Part shown: positions 1 through 11,316 of the stretch, one piece after another
Layout: the number at the start of each line of letters is the position of its first letter
How positions within the stretch are numbered: position 1 is the stretch's first letter
DNA from: Ciona intestinalis
Lineage: Eukaryota > Chordata > Ascidiacea > Phlebobranchia > Cionidae
Direction: 5' to 3'
NCBI RefSeq assembly: GCF_000224145.3
Contig: NC_020172.2
Coordinates: 5,051,961-5,115,960, forward strand
Length of the DNA stretch: 64,000 bases
The notes under the pieces: generated by a model
Seen by the model: the letters and a program-made list of their open reading frames with translations, nothing else
The model's database searches: none
Told to the model about the DNA's origin: nothing
Program-made: the position numbers and the translations under genes

Positions 1-850
1 TTCATTTCAGTTCAGATGGATATAGTTTTGACGACTGTATTTTTTATTCACATTTCGTTATAGTTTTCATTTCATACAAATATTGTAATGTATATTTTGT
101 TTGGTTTATTGGTCAACCTTATGCTATAAGTATAAGATAAATATATTTCCTAAATGGCATCGTCAGTCTCCTATTCAAATAGATTCTATTTGTTTTAAGA
201 TTCTATTTTGTTTTTTTGTTTTAAATAATAGAGAATATGTTAATTTACAAAAATCTAGGTGATTATAACGACAAAAAACAGCCATTGAAACATTATAGAT
301 TTTTATAATAAAAACATTATAGACACATACATGCAACGTAGGAACTTATTGGGGGAATAAATTCTCTACTCAAATGTCTAATACAAAGTTACTATTATAC
401 GCAGTAGACTTGTATATAAGACTTGATGCCATTGTTGTTTTTCTCACTCAGTTTCATGTTACCCACCATACTACAGGGCTATTGTTCATTTGGTATTATT
501 GTTATTCAATTCACTAGAATTTAACAGTCACGCATTTTAACCAACACGCTTTCATTTTTTTCTCTCAGCGTGTTATTACAACTGTCATTTTGCTGTGAAT
601 TCCGTATATATATGTATATATATAATTCCAGTTTTTTCGGAAATTCCAGTTTTTGATTTTTTTACGTTAAATTTAATTAATTGGTGTCTTTGGTGGCTCT
701 TAGGTTACGTTCGCCACGACATGGCTAGCAAGTCCAGCAGATATGAAAAGATTGAATTATATATAAAGGATAAAATTAAGATAATGATTTAATTGCTATA
801 ATGTTGTTTTTTTTAAATAATGTTCTTAACCATTGTTGTTTTTGTTTTAG
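1..850. other. non-coding DNA upstream of gene A DED exon
   Basis: AT-rich sequence with no exon I could recognise. The exon for the first DED helices of gene A, which in gene C is a 105-nt exon, should lie here or beyond the left edge; I read the frames and did not find it. The open frames here (for example 595-792) show no family resemblance and no sensible splice context. Confidence 0.5.
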
Positions 851-3800
851 ATCATTTGGCAATGCTTGTGAATTATTTTTGTTCCTTGAAAATGAAAACA
901 AATGGGGTGGAGGGACGTTATCTGGTAGGTTGTTTCTTTGTAGGTTTAGCAGCCACGCTTTTGTTTCATACTTTTATTGAAGTAGTTTTTTTTACCGGCA
1001 GCGTGTGTATAACGACTGTCGTTTTGTTGCTAATTCCCTTCTCTTTGTTGTGTTAATAAACCTGATATTCGTTACTGTGTTTGAAGAAAAAATGAAGAAA
1101 TAAAAATTATGCTAAGTATGATTAGTTGTTCATCTTGTAATAAATGTAATATGAATGTAACTTACTTTATCCTCGCGTAGCTGGAAAACGACAGTCGTTA
1201 TCACACGGGTTTAACACCTCGTGCCAGCTTACGAGTTACCATGTATGTTACTTCGTGGGTAATTATTTTTGGGGGGATTTTTTCATTTTTTTTATGTATG
1301 GCTGATAATTTGGACCCCATTAATGACCACTGGGTTGGAGCAATTGTCGTTAAGTGTCTTGCCCAAGGACACATAGCCTACGCCCACAATGTTAGCAACG
1401 TCGAGCCTTGAACCCATAATCTCTGAGTTACAGGCAGGCACGCTAACCACTATGCCACGGCGCCGGATAATAATTATAATAACTACAAGTAATTATTATA
1501 AACAACTAAAATAAAATATTAATAACAAACTTCTTATACAGTTAATAATAAAATAATAAAAGAAATAATTAATGATTTTTACTTTTTCATTAGGATGCAA
1601 TTTGAATGTATGATAATCAAATTCTCTTTATTTTTAAGTTTAGTTAATAATTGAACCAAGGTTATTTACTTAAGAACTCCCATTTCGACTTAAACTTAGG
1701 AAACCCCCATAAATGTTTGAACAAAAGTAAATTATTTATTCTGATACAAGGTTTAATCACAAATTAAGATAATTTTCTAACTATTGACCTTTTAGCATAA
1801 AAAAAGGTTTATATATAAATAATATATGCATTTATATATAAACGTATTTTATTTTAAAAAACATTTTGTTTGCCATGCAGCAAGACTTTGACTTTTTATT
1901 ATGCGTTGATTTAAATATTAAATATGCTTATTTTATGCAAGGATTTCATTTCTTGGAAAATTATAAAATTTCCGGTAGCAATAGCAGTTAAATATTTAAG
2001 GAAGTAGATTCGTATTAAAGCAATGGTGTTACTTGGAAAGAGAATGGCCTTTGTGACAGACAAAGAGCCCACTCATGTGGAACTGTATTCAAATTTGAAC
2101 TAGCTTTGTTCTCAAAGCAAGCAGACTATGACATCATAATACTTTTAAATGATGAAACAATAGCCTTTATTGCACAATAATCACAATGTTTAACTTTTTA
2201 GATAAATTGGAAACTCTTTTGAAAATACTGAAGAGAATCAATCGAGAGGATTTGAATAATTTTATTTCTGACTTTAAACTTGATATCGGGGAAGACAGGC
2301 AGCATAATACTGGTATTTTTTTGTTTTGTTTTAAAAAAAACTGAATAAATATTTAAAACTATGTTTAAAAGCATGATGGAATCTCAAAATGGGCTCTCTT
2401 TAACAATTCCTCCAAATTTATTTGTTAACTCATTGTATTATTTTTTATCAAAAAGGCTGATTGTTTTAAAACATAGGGTTTATGAAAACAATGGCTTTGA
2501 GCCCTTGACTATTATGTAGTATTTGTATAGAATAGCCACAAAGCCACTATTTTTTGTGTAAACCATATTTCAAAAATACTGAAGTGTCAGTCAAATACAA
2601 CTTAAATTATATAAACACCTGTGAAAAGTGGTGCAACCAATTCTAGGTTATTGTTTTGTTGACATTTTGTAAAACTAGCTGTCAAAAATACTGAAGTGTC
2701 AGTCAAATACAACTTAAATTATAGTAACACCTGTGAAAAGCGGTGCAACCAATTCAAAGGTAATTGTTTTGTTGACACTTTGTAAAACTACCAAAAATAC
2801 TGAAGTGTCAGTCAAATACAACTTAAATTATAGTAACACCTGTGAAAAGTGGTGCAACCAATTCTAGGTTATTGTTTTGTTGACACTTTGTAAAACCAGT
2901 TGTCAAAAATACTGAAGTGTCAGTCAAATACAACTTAAATTATAGTAACACCTGTGAAAAGCGGTGCAACCAATTCAAAGGTTATTGTTTTGTTGACACT
3001 TTGTAAAACTACCAAAAATACTGAAGTGTCGGTCAAATACAACTTAAATTATATAACATCCGTGAAAAGTGGTGCAACCAATTCAAGGTTATTGTTTTGT
3101 TGACACTTTGTAAAACTAGCTGTTAAAATACTAAAGTGTCGGTCAAATACAACTTAACGTATACAAACACCTGTGAAAAGTGGTGCAATCAAAAGACTAT
3201 TAGTTTGTTGACACATATGTAGTTAAACATTACTTAATGAGCATAAACTTTGTAAATTCCCCTCTAAAGCAAATTTACTTTTCCATCATTAGTTCAACAG
3301 GATCCAATTGAAAGAACTTCCCAGGGATTATCATGTAAGTTTTACCATCAGCTTCATTTTTCTATTTAGCTACAGGAGCTTCAATACTTGCATAAAAAAA
3401 CTGTTTATTCTTAATTTAAACATGACATAACATATATAGATACGNNNNNNNNNNNNNNNNNNNNNNNNNNNNNNNNNNNNNNNNNNNNNNNNNNAATTCC
3501 CCTCTAAAGCAAATTTACTTTTCTATTATTAGTTCAACAGGATCCAATTGAAAGAACTTCCCAGGATTATCATGTGAGTTTTACCATTAGCTTCATTTTT
3601 CTATTTAGCTGCAAGAGTTCCAATACTTGCATAAAAACACATATTTTCCGTTTATTCATTATATAAAGTGACAGCACATATATAGGACACGACTTTCAAT
3701 ACAAATGTTCTGGTTTCAAAAACTAAAACCATTACTTCATTTTTATATTTAGCTATAAGAATTTCAATACTTAGGTGAATAAAATAAAGATTTTGTTCTG

Positions 3801-5389
3801 GTCATTCTTATGACAGTATATGTAATATACGATTTCATTACAAACGTTTCAATTTAAAAAACTAAAATCATCTTAGAGCTATAAGAGGTTAAAACGAATG
3901 CATAAAAAGCGCTGCCAATAAAAGTTAGTATGAAAAAAAATACTGTGTACAAATAAACAATATGTGGCATTCAATGACATTCATTCAATTGCTGTTGGGC
4001 ATATCCAATATATTTTTATACATTCTGTGAACCTGTATTTTTTTTATTCTATTTTCTTTTTATTCTGTGCGCAACAAAAGTTAGCAAGAAAGAAAAAAAT
4101 TTTAATACTTGTAAAAATAAAAAATATGTTATTCATTCAATAGCTGTTGAATATACTATATATTTTTATACATTTTTATCCTGTGAATATGTATTGCAGT
4201 TTTATCAATTAGGAACATGAAAATAAACGCGGAAGATAATTCTACAGGTGTTAAACTTGGCCAAGGTGAATAAAACATTAATATATATGATATCTATGTA
4301 ACAATAATATATGAGACTGTTCTAGGAAATTGTTTTTAAATTGTTTCAACACTAAATAATAAAGTGTGTTGATTATTATTAATATGCAAATTTTAGTGTC
4401 GATTTTTTCAAGTTCTTATTTGCATGTGTGTTTTATATTTAACTTGTTTTGTATTTAATGCTTCAGGTGCATGTGTTAAAGTTGTAGAGGCAGAGGTCAA
4501 TGTAAAAGGATCTGCTACAGGAATACAGCAAGGGGTTAAACAAAATGGAGGTAACTTTAACATAACATAGACTTTACTGTAAGAATTTAAAGGATTGTAG
4601 TTTTGCTGCTAATTTCCTTCTCTTCGCTGTATTAACTTATCTGATCTTCGTTACTGTGAAATATAATTTATATTTTGTAGACTTTACTATAACATTTTTA
4701 ACGACTGTTGTTTTTTCTGCTAATTTCCTTTCTTTTTACTGTTTTATTTAATCTCATCTTTGTTACTGTATTTAAAGAGATAAATAAAATTTACGTTATG
4801 TTATTATGTCAACATAGAAGAAATTACATCTAAAATTTCTTACACACTGTTTAAATTTCTTTTATTTTCTAATTTCTTAAACTAGAAACGAAATCCTACA
4901 AAGATGACAAGGCAAATGGTGTCACAACTGGAAAACAGAGGCATGGCTATTATGTATAATTTTTTTACAGACAAAACATTTTTTTAAATTATTATAGCGA
5001 AGATTAAAAATATTATGTAACAAGAAAATACAGAATAACAAAACAAACTGTTAAAATGTCTTTAGTGTTAAAACAAACACTAATTGGAATATAGATCTTG
5101 ACAGTTTTGTTTTTATACATACATATTAATTTACTTTGTTTTTTAACGACAGTTGTTAAAAAAAACACAACTAGTTGTTTCTTTGTTTATTTTAAATATT
5201 TAACATAAATTTACAGGAATCAAATGACAATTAACAGCAATCACATGAACCAAAGCCCTATATTATGTCAAAATGTAACTTACAATAACAATCATGTCAA
5301 AACTAAAAAAGGTAATATATTTAATTTTGAAAAAATTAAAATAATTTAAAAAATATATTTTGTTTTAAGGTAAATCGAAAAAGAAGTAA
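851..5389 (+). CDS. gene A: DED protein with repeated RHIM-like tail (5' partial)
   Basis: Death-fold gene, first exons outside the window or unseen. Exons: 851-924, 2202-2312, 3293-3334, 4200-4265, 4467-4550, 4886-4940, 5217-5311, 5370-5389 (TAA). Summed lengths keep one open frame to the stop if the upstream phase is 2, as in genes B and C. The first two exons encode the rear of a death effector domain: ACELFLFLENENKWG, then a helix pair with LLKILKRINREDL, collinear with the DED exons of genes B and C. The following exons encode a Gly/Val/Asn-rich tail with related elements STGVKLGQG, ATGIQQGVKQNG and ANGVTTGKQRNQMTI, ending in a Lys-rich GKSKKK. These recall the RHIM core (I/V-Q-I/V/L-G) of RIPK1/RIPK3/Imd but are not exact matches. 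Exon 4886-4940 ends at a non-canonical GC donor, the weakest junction. Exon 3293-3334 has a second, frame-shifted copy across a gap. DED assignment is firm; the tail function is inference. Confidence 0.68.
1155..1466 (-). mobile_element. tRNA-derived SINE, nearly full length
   Basis: Reverse copy of the commonest dispersed repeat of the window. Read on the minus strand it starts with a tRNA-like head (GTGGCATAGTGGTTAGCG, then a B-box-like GGTTCAAGGCTCG), then a body with the phrase for 'GGGCAAGACACTTAACG', and ends in a tail ending GGATAAAGTAAGTTACATTC. It lies in the intron between the first two visible exons of gene A. Confidence 0.75.
2567..3225 (+). repeat. about 110-bp tandem repeat in gene A intron
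   Basis: Six units, each running from AAAATACTGAAGTGTCAGTC through AACACCTGTGAAAAG and GGTGCAACCAATTC to GTTGACACTTTGTAAAACTA. Units are nearly identical, with short indels, and the last is the most diverged. Related copies occur at 42285-42530, and inverted at 51345-51500 and 63420-63510. No coding sense. Confidence 0.88.
3445..3494. other. assembly gap (50 N)
   Basis: Run of N. The bases before it (3255-3444) and after it (3495-3680) are near-identical, including gene A exon 3. Confidence 0.99.
3533..3573 (+). other. second copy of gene A exon 3, one base shorter
   Basis: Same exon as 3293-3334 with its AG acceptor and GT donor, but one G is missing after CCCAG. It would end in phase 0, and joining it to the next exon at 4200 gives an early stop, while the first copy joins in frame. 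Either an allelic copy placed in tandem by the assembler or a defective exon duplicate. Confidence 0.7.
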
Positions 5390-6640
5390 TTCATAGAAAA
5401 ATGATGGCTGCAAAAAAAGATGAAGTGCAATTAATAATTGTGAAACACTGAAACACTAAGTATCTATTCTATATGGATGAGGTATAAGAATCTAGGATAT
5501 AAGCCAGATTTGGTTTATTAACGCAACACCCAGACTGCTTATGTACCTACAAATGGAATGTTTATCACAAAGGCTTGAATCTCCTGATAAGACAGTTCGG
5601 ATAACCCATTCAGTGACCACTGGATTGGAACAATCACTGTTCAGTGTCTTGCCTAAACATACATTCGCTGTCAATTGTAAAGTATTGAAAATCTAAGACA
5701 TTATTTATCAGTTACGATGCAAGTATCTAAACCCTGAGCCCCAAACGTCGATCAACAACAGCATTACTTGTTTTATTCAAAATGAAGAAAATATTTGTTA
5801 AGTTCCAAAAGCTTCTCTTGTAGTTTGTTTGTAAAAGAACTGTCCTTTGTTCAAGTTGCTTACATCAGAATAATTATTAATTCATTCAATATTTTAAAGC
5901 TTTTTTATATTTATCATTAAACATGGATATCATATTAACAATGTTTCAGGTTTTGTATAAGTTATCTATGTTTGTCATTTAAAATTAGTTTCAATTTTGT
6001 ATGTTGTAACTGTTGACACATGTAAGCATAATAACCTATTCCTGACAAGGTCTATTTAAATATTTCATAAAATGTGCCATAAATGAAAGCCGACGAGTTA
6101 CCATATATGTTACTTATAAGTTATCATGTATGTTACTTTTTTTGGTGATTTTTAATTTTTTTGTTTTTTTTTTATGTATGGTCGAGTTAAGTGTCTTGCT
6201 TGCCTGGCCCACAATGGTAGGACACGTACGCCCACAATGGTAGCACGGACGAGCCTTGAACCTATTGTCTCTGGGTTAGAGGCAGGTGTGCTAACCACTT
6301 TGCCACGGCAGTGGACATATGGTCACATGATGCCTGTGTTAATAACATTCAATGTACAATATGTTACTGTTACCACTTTATTTTAATATTTCAAAATCAA
6401 ATGTAACAAGTATTCAAAGTTATAGTCATGTTGTTAAATTGATATGACTTTGCAATCTATTGAAAAATGTTTCTTTTTCTTGAGTGCAAAAAGTTATAAC
6501 ACAGATGTTCTGTTTCATACACGTTGTGCCTGCTTACTAGTTACCATGTGTGTAACTTTGTGGGTGATTAAATTTGTTTAATCAAAAACTATCAGAAATG
6601 TGTTAACAGTTTAAATAATTTGTGTTGTTTCTTATTGCAG
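5390..6640. other. intergenic, with reverse SINE pieces
   Basis: Between the stop of gene A and the first copy of the gene B leader exon. AT-rich; holds a reverse SINE (about 6090-6312) and a SINE tail at 6500-6580. The small open frames here overlap SINE sequence. Confidence 0.6.
6090..6312 (-). mobile_element. tRNA-derived SINE, reverse, internally shortened
   Basis: Tail fragment (CGAGTTACCATATATGTTAC) followed by body and tRNA-like head ending in CTAACCACTTTGCCACGGCA. The second copy of this region (7195-7345) keeps only part of it. Confidence 0.65.
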
Positions 6641-6704
6641 GTGCTAGGTTTATTTTTAAAACACGTTTTCTGCTGTGACATCACAATGCCCATTCAAGGG
6701 AATG
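6641..6704 (+). other. first copy of gene B leader and exon 1
   Basis: Acceptor-like CTTATTGCAG, leader GTGCTAGGTTTATTT, ATG at 6686 and coding MPIQGN ending at a GT donor after 6704. The same stretch recurs at 7631-7694 after a gap. Only one is needed for gene B. Confidence 0.7.
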
Positions 6705-6847
6705 GTGAGTTTTTTATTTTATTTCTAGTTGTTTCATTGTGTTGTCACTTTCAGTTATACAATCATATAAAAATTTCAATTATATAATCTAAATTGGATT
6801 AAAGTATTTTTGTCCGTTTATGATTTACCACTTTGTAAGCAATTGGC

Positions 6848-6897
6848 NNNNNNNNNNNNNNNNNNNNNNNNNNNNNNNNNNNNNNNNNNNNNNNNNN
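6848..6897. other. assembly gap (50 N)
   Basis: Run of N between two copies of the same roughly 1-kb stretch (about 5776-6847 and 6898-7836). Confidence 0.99.
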
Positions 6898-7630
6898 TTC
6901 AAAATGAAGAAAATATTTGTTAAGTTCCAAAAGCTTCTCTTGTAGTTTGTTTGTAAAAGAACTGTCCTTGTTCAAGTTGCCTACATCAGAATAATAATTA
7001 AATCATTCAATATTTTAAAGCTTTTTTATATTTATCATTAAACATGGATATCATATTAACAATGTTTCAGGTTTTGTAAAAGTTTTCTATGTTTCTCATT
7101 CAAAATTATTTTTAATTTTGTTTTAACTGTTGACACATATTACCTTATTCCTGACAAGGGTCTAAATGTTTCATGAAACATGAATAAATGCCAACTTACG
7201 AGTTACAATGTACGTTACTTATGAGTTACCATGCATTACTATGTAAGTTACTTTGTTGGTAATTTTTTAATTCCTTTTTTTGTATGGTGGTATTTTAGAC
7301 AACCCATTAGTGACCTCTGGGTTGGACCAATTGTTGTTAAGTGTTTTGCCCAGTTTGATGTGACTTTGTAATCTATTGAAAAAAATATTTTTTCTTGAGT
7401 GCAAAACACTTGTGCAAATAATTTTTTAAATTAATTTTTTTTTGGAATGAATGTAACTTATTTATCCTTTTATGTCGGGGCAGTCATTATAACACGGGTG
7501 TTCTGTTTCATACACCTTGTGTCTGCTTACTAGTTACCATGTGTACCTTTGTGGGTGATAAATTTGTTTAATCAAAAGCTATCAGAAATGTGTTAACAGT
7601 TCAAATCATTTATGTTGTTTCTTATTGCAG

Positions 7631-7675
7631 GTGCTAGGTTTATTTTTAAAATACGTTTTCTGTTGTGACATCACA
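7631..7675 (+). promoter_or_regulatory. gene B 5' UTR after an acceptor-like AG
   Basis: CTTATTGCAG is followed by GTGCTAGGTTTATTT and, 45 bases on, the ATG. Gene C has the same leader (11274 on) directly after TATAG. A conserved leader starting exactly at an AG suggests a 5' UTR intron or a spliced-leader trans-splice site, a process known in Ciona. No upstream non-coding exon was identified. Confidence 0.5.
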
Positions 7676-10600
7676 ATGCCCATTCAAGGGAATGGTGAGT
7701 TTTTTTTTATTTGTAGTTGTTTCATTGTGTTGTCACTTTCAGTTATACAATCATATAAAAATTTCAATTATATAATCTAAATTGGATTAAAGTATTTTTG
7801 TCCATTTATGATTTACCACTTTGTAAGCAATTGGCATCTAACAGAAACAAGGTTAATAAAAGGTTTGTTTAGGTTAGTGGACTGGTTGAAAAAATGTGCT
7901 TAAACGTGTGAATATAGTAACTGAGACTGAGACCACATACAATGTTTTGTTGTTATATCATTCCCAAGACCCTTATTAAAAGATCTAGAGCAGCCTTTCC
8001 AAGGCACCAATATGTAGTATAAGTTGAATGCAAATTAACTTCACTTTTTAAATGCTTCCAGATAAAGAAATCTACGATGCTTTGGAAAGATTTGATAGCA
8101 ACGATTTCTTGAAATTCGCTCGAACCCACTTACAACTAACCAACCGAGAGATTCAAGTTATTACGAAAAATAATATCAACAATGGGGTGGATGAACAACA
8201 ATTTCAAATAGTTTTAAAGTGGATGAGACAGAATGGTGATGATTACATTTAAATTGAAAACTGGTGTTTATATTCTATTCTATGTGGGTGAGGTCCCACA
8301 GCGTGGCACGCCATGTGTCTTAGGATTCAGGCCAGGATTGGCCCACCTGGAATTTATCTGTCATTTGTTTTTTTATCACTCTGACATTATGATGTCCTAT
8401 ACATGTCATATTAACCAGGATATTGTCCGGCGCCATGGCATAGTGGTTGGCTCGCCTGCCTTGAACCCAGAGGTAATGGGTTTAAGGCTCGTCGTTACTA
8501 CCATTGTGGGCGTATGTGTCCTTGGGCAAGACACTTAACGACAATTGCTCTAATGGGTTTAAGGCTCGTCGTTACTACCGTTGTGGGCGTATGTGTCCTT
8601 GGGCAAGACACTTAACAGCAATTGCTCCAACCCAGTGGTCACCAATGGGTTGTCCAATTATTAGCCACACATAAAAAATAAAAAATATACAAAAAAAAAT
8701 AATCACCTACAAAGTAACATACATGGTAACTCTGGCGTGAGGTGTCTGAAACATCTGTGTTGTAACGACTGTCGTTTTCCGGCCATGCGAGGATAAAGTA
8801 AGTTACATTACATTCGTATTAACACTTAAACGGGTGTATAACATAGGGGAAATACGGTAAACAAAAATGTGTAAATAAAAGAGTGGGCAGTGATACATAA
8901 TGTGAAATGTCATTACTTTTTTAGTGATTACTCATAACATCTTGGTCTGCTTAATGGTTGTTGTACCACTTTTCTTGAGTATGTAATGCATGTCAACAAA
9001 TTTATGTTTTAGAACGAGCAAATACTGTGGAAAAACTAAAGATAAAAGCAGATTCATTTTTCCAAGGAACACCAGAACCAATAGACCAGCAGGATGATTT
9101 GCAAAATGTAGAAACGTGTTCCTATCAAGCCACGAGGTAATCTATAATATGCGCTAAGTAATAACAACATTGTGAACAGCAGTGTTTAAGGTGTTCGGTA
9201 ACTAGTTTTGACAATTCGAAAAACCCATTACTGACCACCGGGTGTAACTTATTTAAATTTATTTTAAAATATTTGTTTTTTTCATATGAAAATATTTGTT
9301 TATTTCATATGGATGAGACTGTAAGTCTTGGCATACACAGAAATAGACCAGAGTTAGCCTATTACTCCAAAACACCAATAAATCAAAACACACAATGCTT
9401 ATTCCCCATATTCATAATTCTTTTTGAAAAACAAAGTTGTAGTATTCGGTATTTGCCTGCTGCTGGTTCCTAGTAGCTGTTTGGACATTAGATTCATGTT
9501 NNNNNNNNNNNNNNNNNNNNNNNNNNNNNNNNNNNNNNNNNNNNNNNNNNNNNNNNNNNNNNNNNNNNNNNNNNNNNNNNNNNNNNNNNNNNNNNNNNNN
9601 NNNNNNNNNNNNNNNNNNNNNNNNNGGTGGGTACACCTCATGCTCACTGTCGAGTTATAACATGAGTGTCTTCTTATAAATACTAGTAGTGACACATTGT
9701 GTATTCATACACCTCATGCTCACTGTCGTGTTATAACATGGGTGTCTTCTTATACACCAGACACACATGGTGTATTCATACACCTCATGCTCACTGTCGT
9801 GTTATAACATGGGTGTCTTCTTATACACCAGACACACATGGTGTATTCATACACCTCATGCTCACTGTCGAGTTATAACATGGGTGTCTTCTTATACACC
9901 AGACACACATGGTGTATTCATACACCTCATGCTCACTGTCGAGTTATAACATGGACATGGGTGTCTTCTTATACACCAGACACACATGGTGTATTCATAC
10001 ACCTCATGCTCACTGTCGAATTATAACATGGGTGTCTTCTTATACACCAGACACACATGGTGTATTCATACACCTCATGCTCACTGTCGAGTTATAACAT
10101 GGGTGTCTTATTATACACCAGACACACATTGTGTATTCATACACCTCATGCTCACTGTCGAGTTATAACATGGGTGTCTTATTATACACCGGACACACAT
10201 TGTGTATTCATACACCTCATGCTCACTGTCGAGTTATAACATGGACCATGGGTGTCTTCTTATGCACCAGACACACATAGTGTATTCATACACCTCATGC
10301 TCACTGTCGAATTATAACATGGGTGTCTTCTTATACACCAGACACACATGGTGTATTTATACACCTCATGCTCACTGTCGAGTTATAACATGGGTGTCTT
10401 ATTATACACCAGACACACATTGTGTATTCATACACCTCATGCTGACTTTTGAGTTATAACATAAGTGTCTTCTTATACACCAGGCACACATGGTGTATTC
10501 ATACACCTCATGCTCACTGTCAAGTTATAACATTGGTGTCTTCTTATACACCAGGCACACATGGTGTATTCATACACCTCAAGCTCACTCTCAAGTTATA

Positions 10601-10874
10601 ATTAGAATGTCTTTTTATACGGGAATACTTCAATTTACATAGATTTGTGTTTCAGTATGTTTCTAAATGCTGCGGAATTGCTGCAATATGTTGAAGAAAA
10701 TAATTTGTGGGGCGTGAATGGTGAACAAGGTATTGTGATGCAATAGATCTTATTTATGATGTCATACCTTACTATGTTTTTCACTTTCAAGAAAAAATTG
10801 ATAGACTTTCTGAATTGTTGAGAGAGATTGGAAGAAATGATCTTGCAAGGATGGTTGAAAACGATAATCGTTAA
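7676..10874 (+). CDS. gene B: DD-DED adaptor-like protein
   Basis: Small death-fold protein with adaptor-like content. Exons: 7676-7694, 8062-8235, 9013-9136, 10656-10729, 10792-10874 (TAA); the sum is 474 nt, 157 residues, in frame. Residues about 7-90 form a death domain: LKFARTHLQLTNREIQVI, then VDEQQFQIVLKWMRQNG and an ERANTVEKLK helix, with the EQ...W core typical of the fold. Residues about 106-157 are the rear of a DED: AAELLQYVEENNLWG, then LSELLREIGRNDLARMV, stopping right after the domain. In gene C one extra symmetric 105-nt exon supplies the first DED helices; its counterpart here was not found and may lie in the 125-N gap at 9501-9625. With it the protein would be near 192 residues, close to FADD, but FADD is DED-DD and this is DD-DED. 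A bridging role between a DD receptor or adaptor and the gene C caspase is inference. Confidence 0.8.
8426..8815 (+). mobile_element. tRNA-derived SINE, full length with internal duplication
   Basis: Starts CCGGCGCCATGGCATAGTGG and ends in the GGATAAAGTAAGTTACATTAC tail. The stretch from ATGGGTTTAAGGCTCG to the AATTGCTC phrase occurs twice in a row (about 8478-8630). Lies in intron 2 of gene B. Confidence 0.8.
9501..9625. other. assembly gap (125 N) inside gene B intron
   Basis: Run of N at the left border of a minisatellite, where the missing first DED exon of gene B would be expected by comparison with gene C. Confidence 0.99.
9626..10620 (+). repeat. 71-bp minisatellite array 1
   Basis: About 14 units of roughly 71 bp, each with GGTGTCTTCTTATACACCAG, ACACACATGGTGTATTCATA and CACCTCATGCTCACTGTCGA. 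It ends 35 bases before the gene B exon at 10656. Two units carry a 6-bp insertion. The unit is open in one frame, so overlapping short open frames here are artefacts. Confidence 0.95.
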
Positions 10875-11273
10875 TCCACCCCCCTTTTGTCGCAAACACA
10901 TTGAAGATGAACGTTGATTGAACATAAATATAATAACTCTATTTTAAACATGCTTGTTGTGTGATATTGCCTTCAACTGATGAACAATCTTTCAAAAGTT
11001 TCCCCGGATTTATACAAACTTAATCTACATGTTTATGCAAATTATCTAAATTTTAATCATTTTATTTCTATTTCTTAAACCATTTGTATTTCAAATTATT
11101 GTTTTATAAATTATAATGCAAATCAATAATTTTGTTATTTTGAATCAAAATTTCGTTCAAAGTTCATTTTTGAATCAGTTCTGTAAAATGTTTTTATCTG
11201 CTTTTTCTAATGACCTCACCATGTATAGATTTTACATTCAACTTTGTGTTGTAGGATTCTTTCTACAGTATAG
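10875..11273. other. intergenic between gene B and gene C
   Basis: About 400 bases of AT-rich DNA from the stop of gene B to the acceptor-like AG of the gene C leader. I see no gene and no clear AATAAA poly(A) signal. Confidence 0.6.
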
Positions 11274-11316
11274 GTGCTAGGTTTATTTAAAAAAATTTTT
11301 CTCTTACTACATCACA
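11274..11316 (+). promoter_or_regulatory. gene C 5' UTR after an acceptor-like AG
   Basis: Leader GTGCTAGGTTTATTT directly follows TCTACAGTATAG and matches the gene B leader. The ATG is at 11317. Confidence 0.5.

Noticed and set aside
3293..3573. Both copies of gene A exon 3 used in one transcript
   Set aside because: The second copy lacks one base and leads to a stop after joining to 4200; the flanking duplication around N favours an assembly artefact.
9767..10459. Overlapping frames of about 60 codons with repeated [10 protein letters not shown]
   Set aside because: Translations of the 71-bp minisatellite; the same frames appear wherever the array occurs (13428-13789, 18618-19288, 50682-51180).
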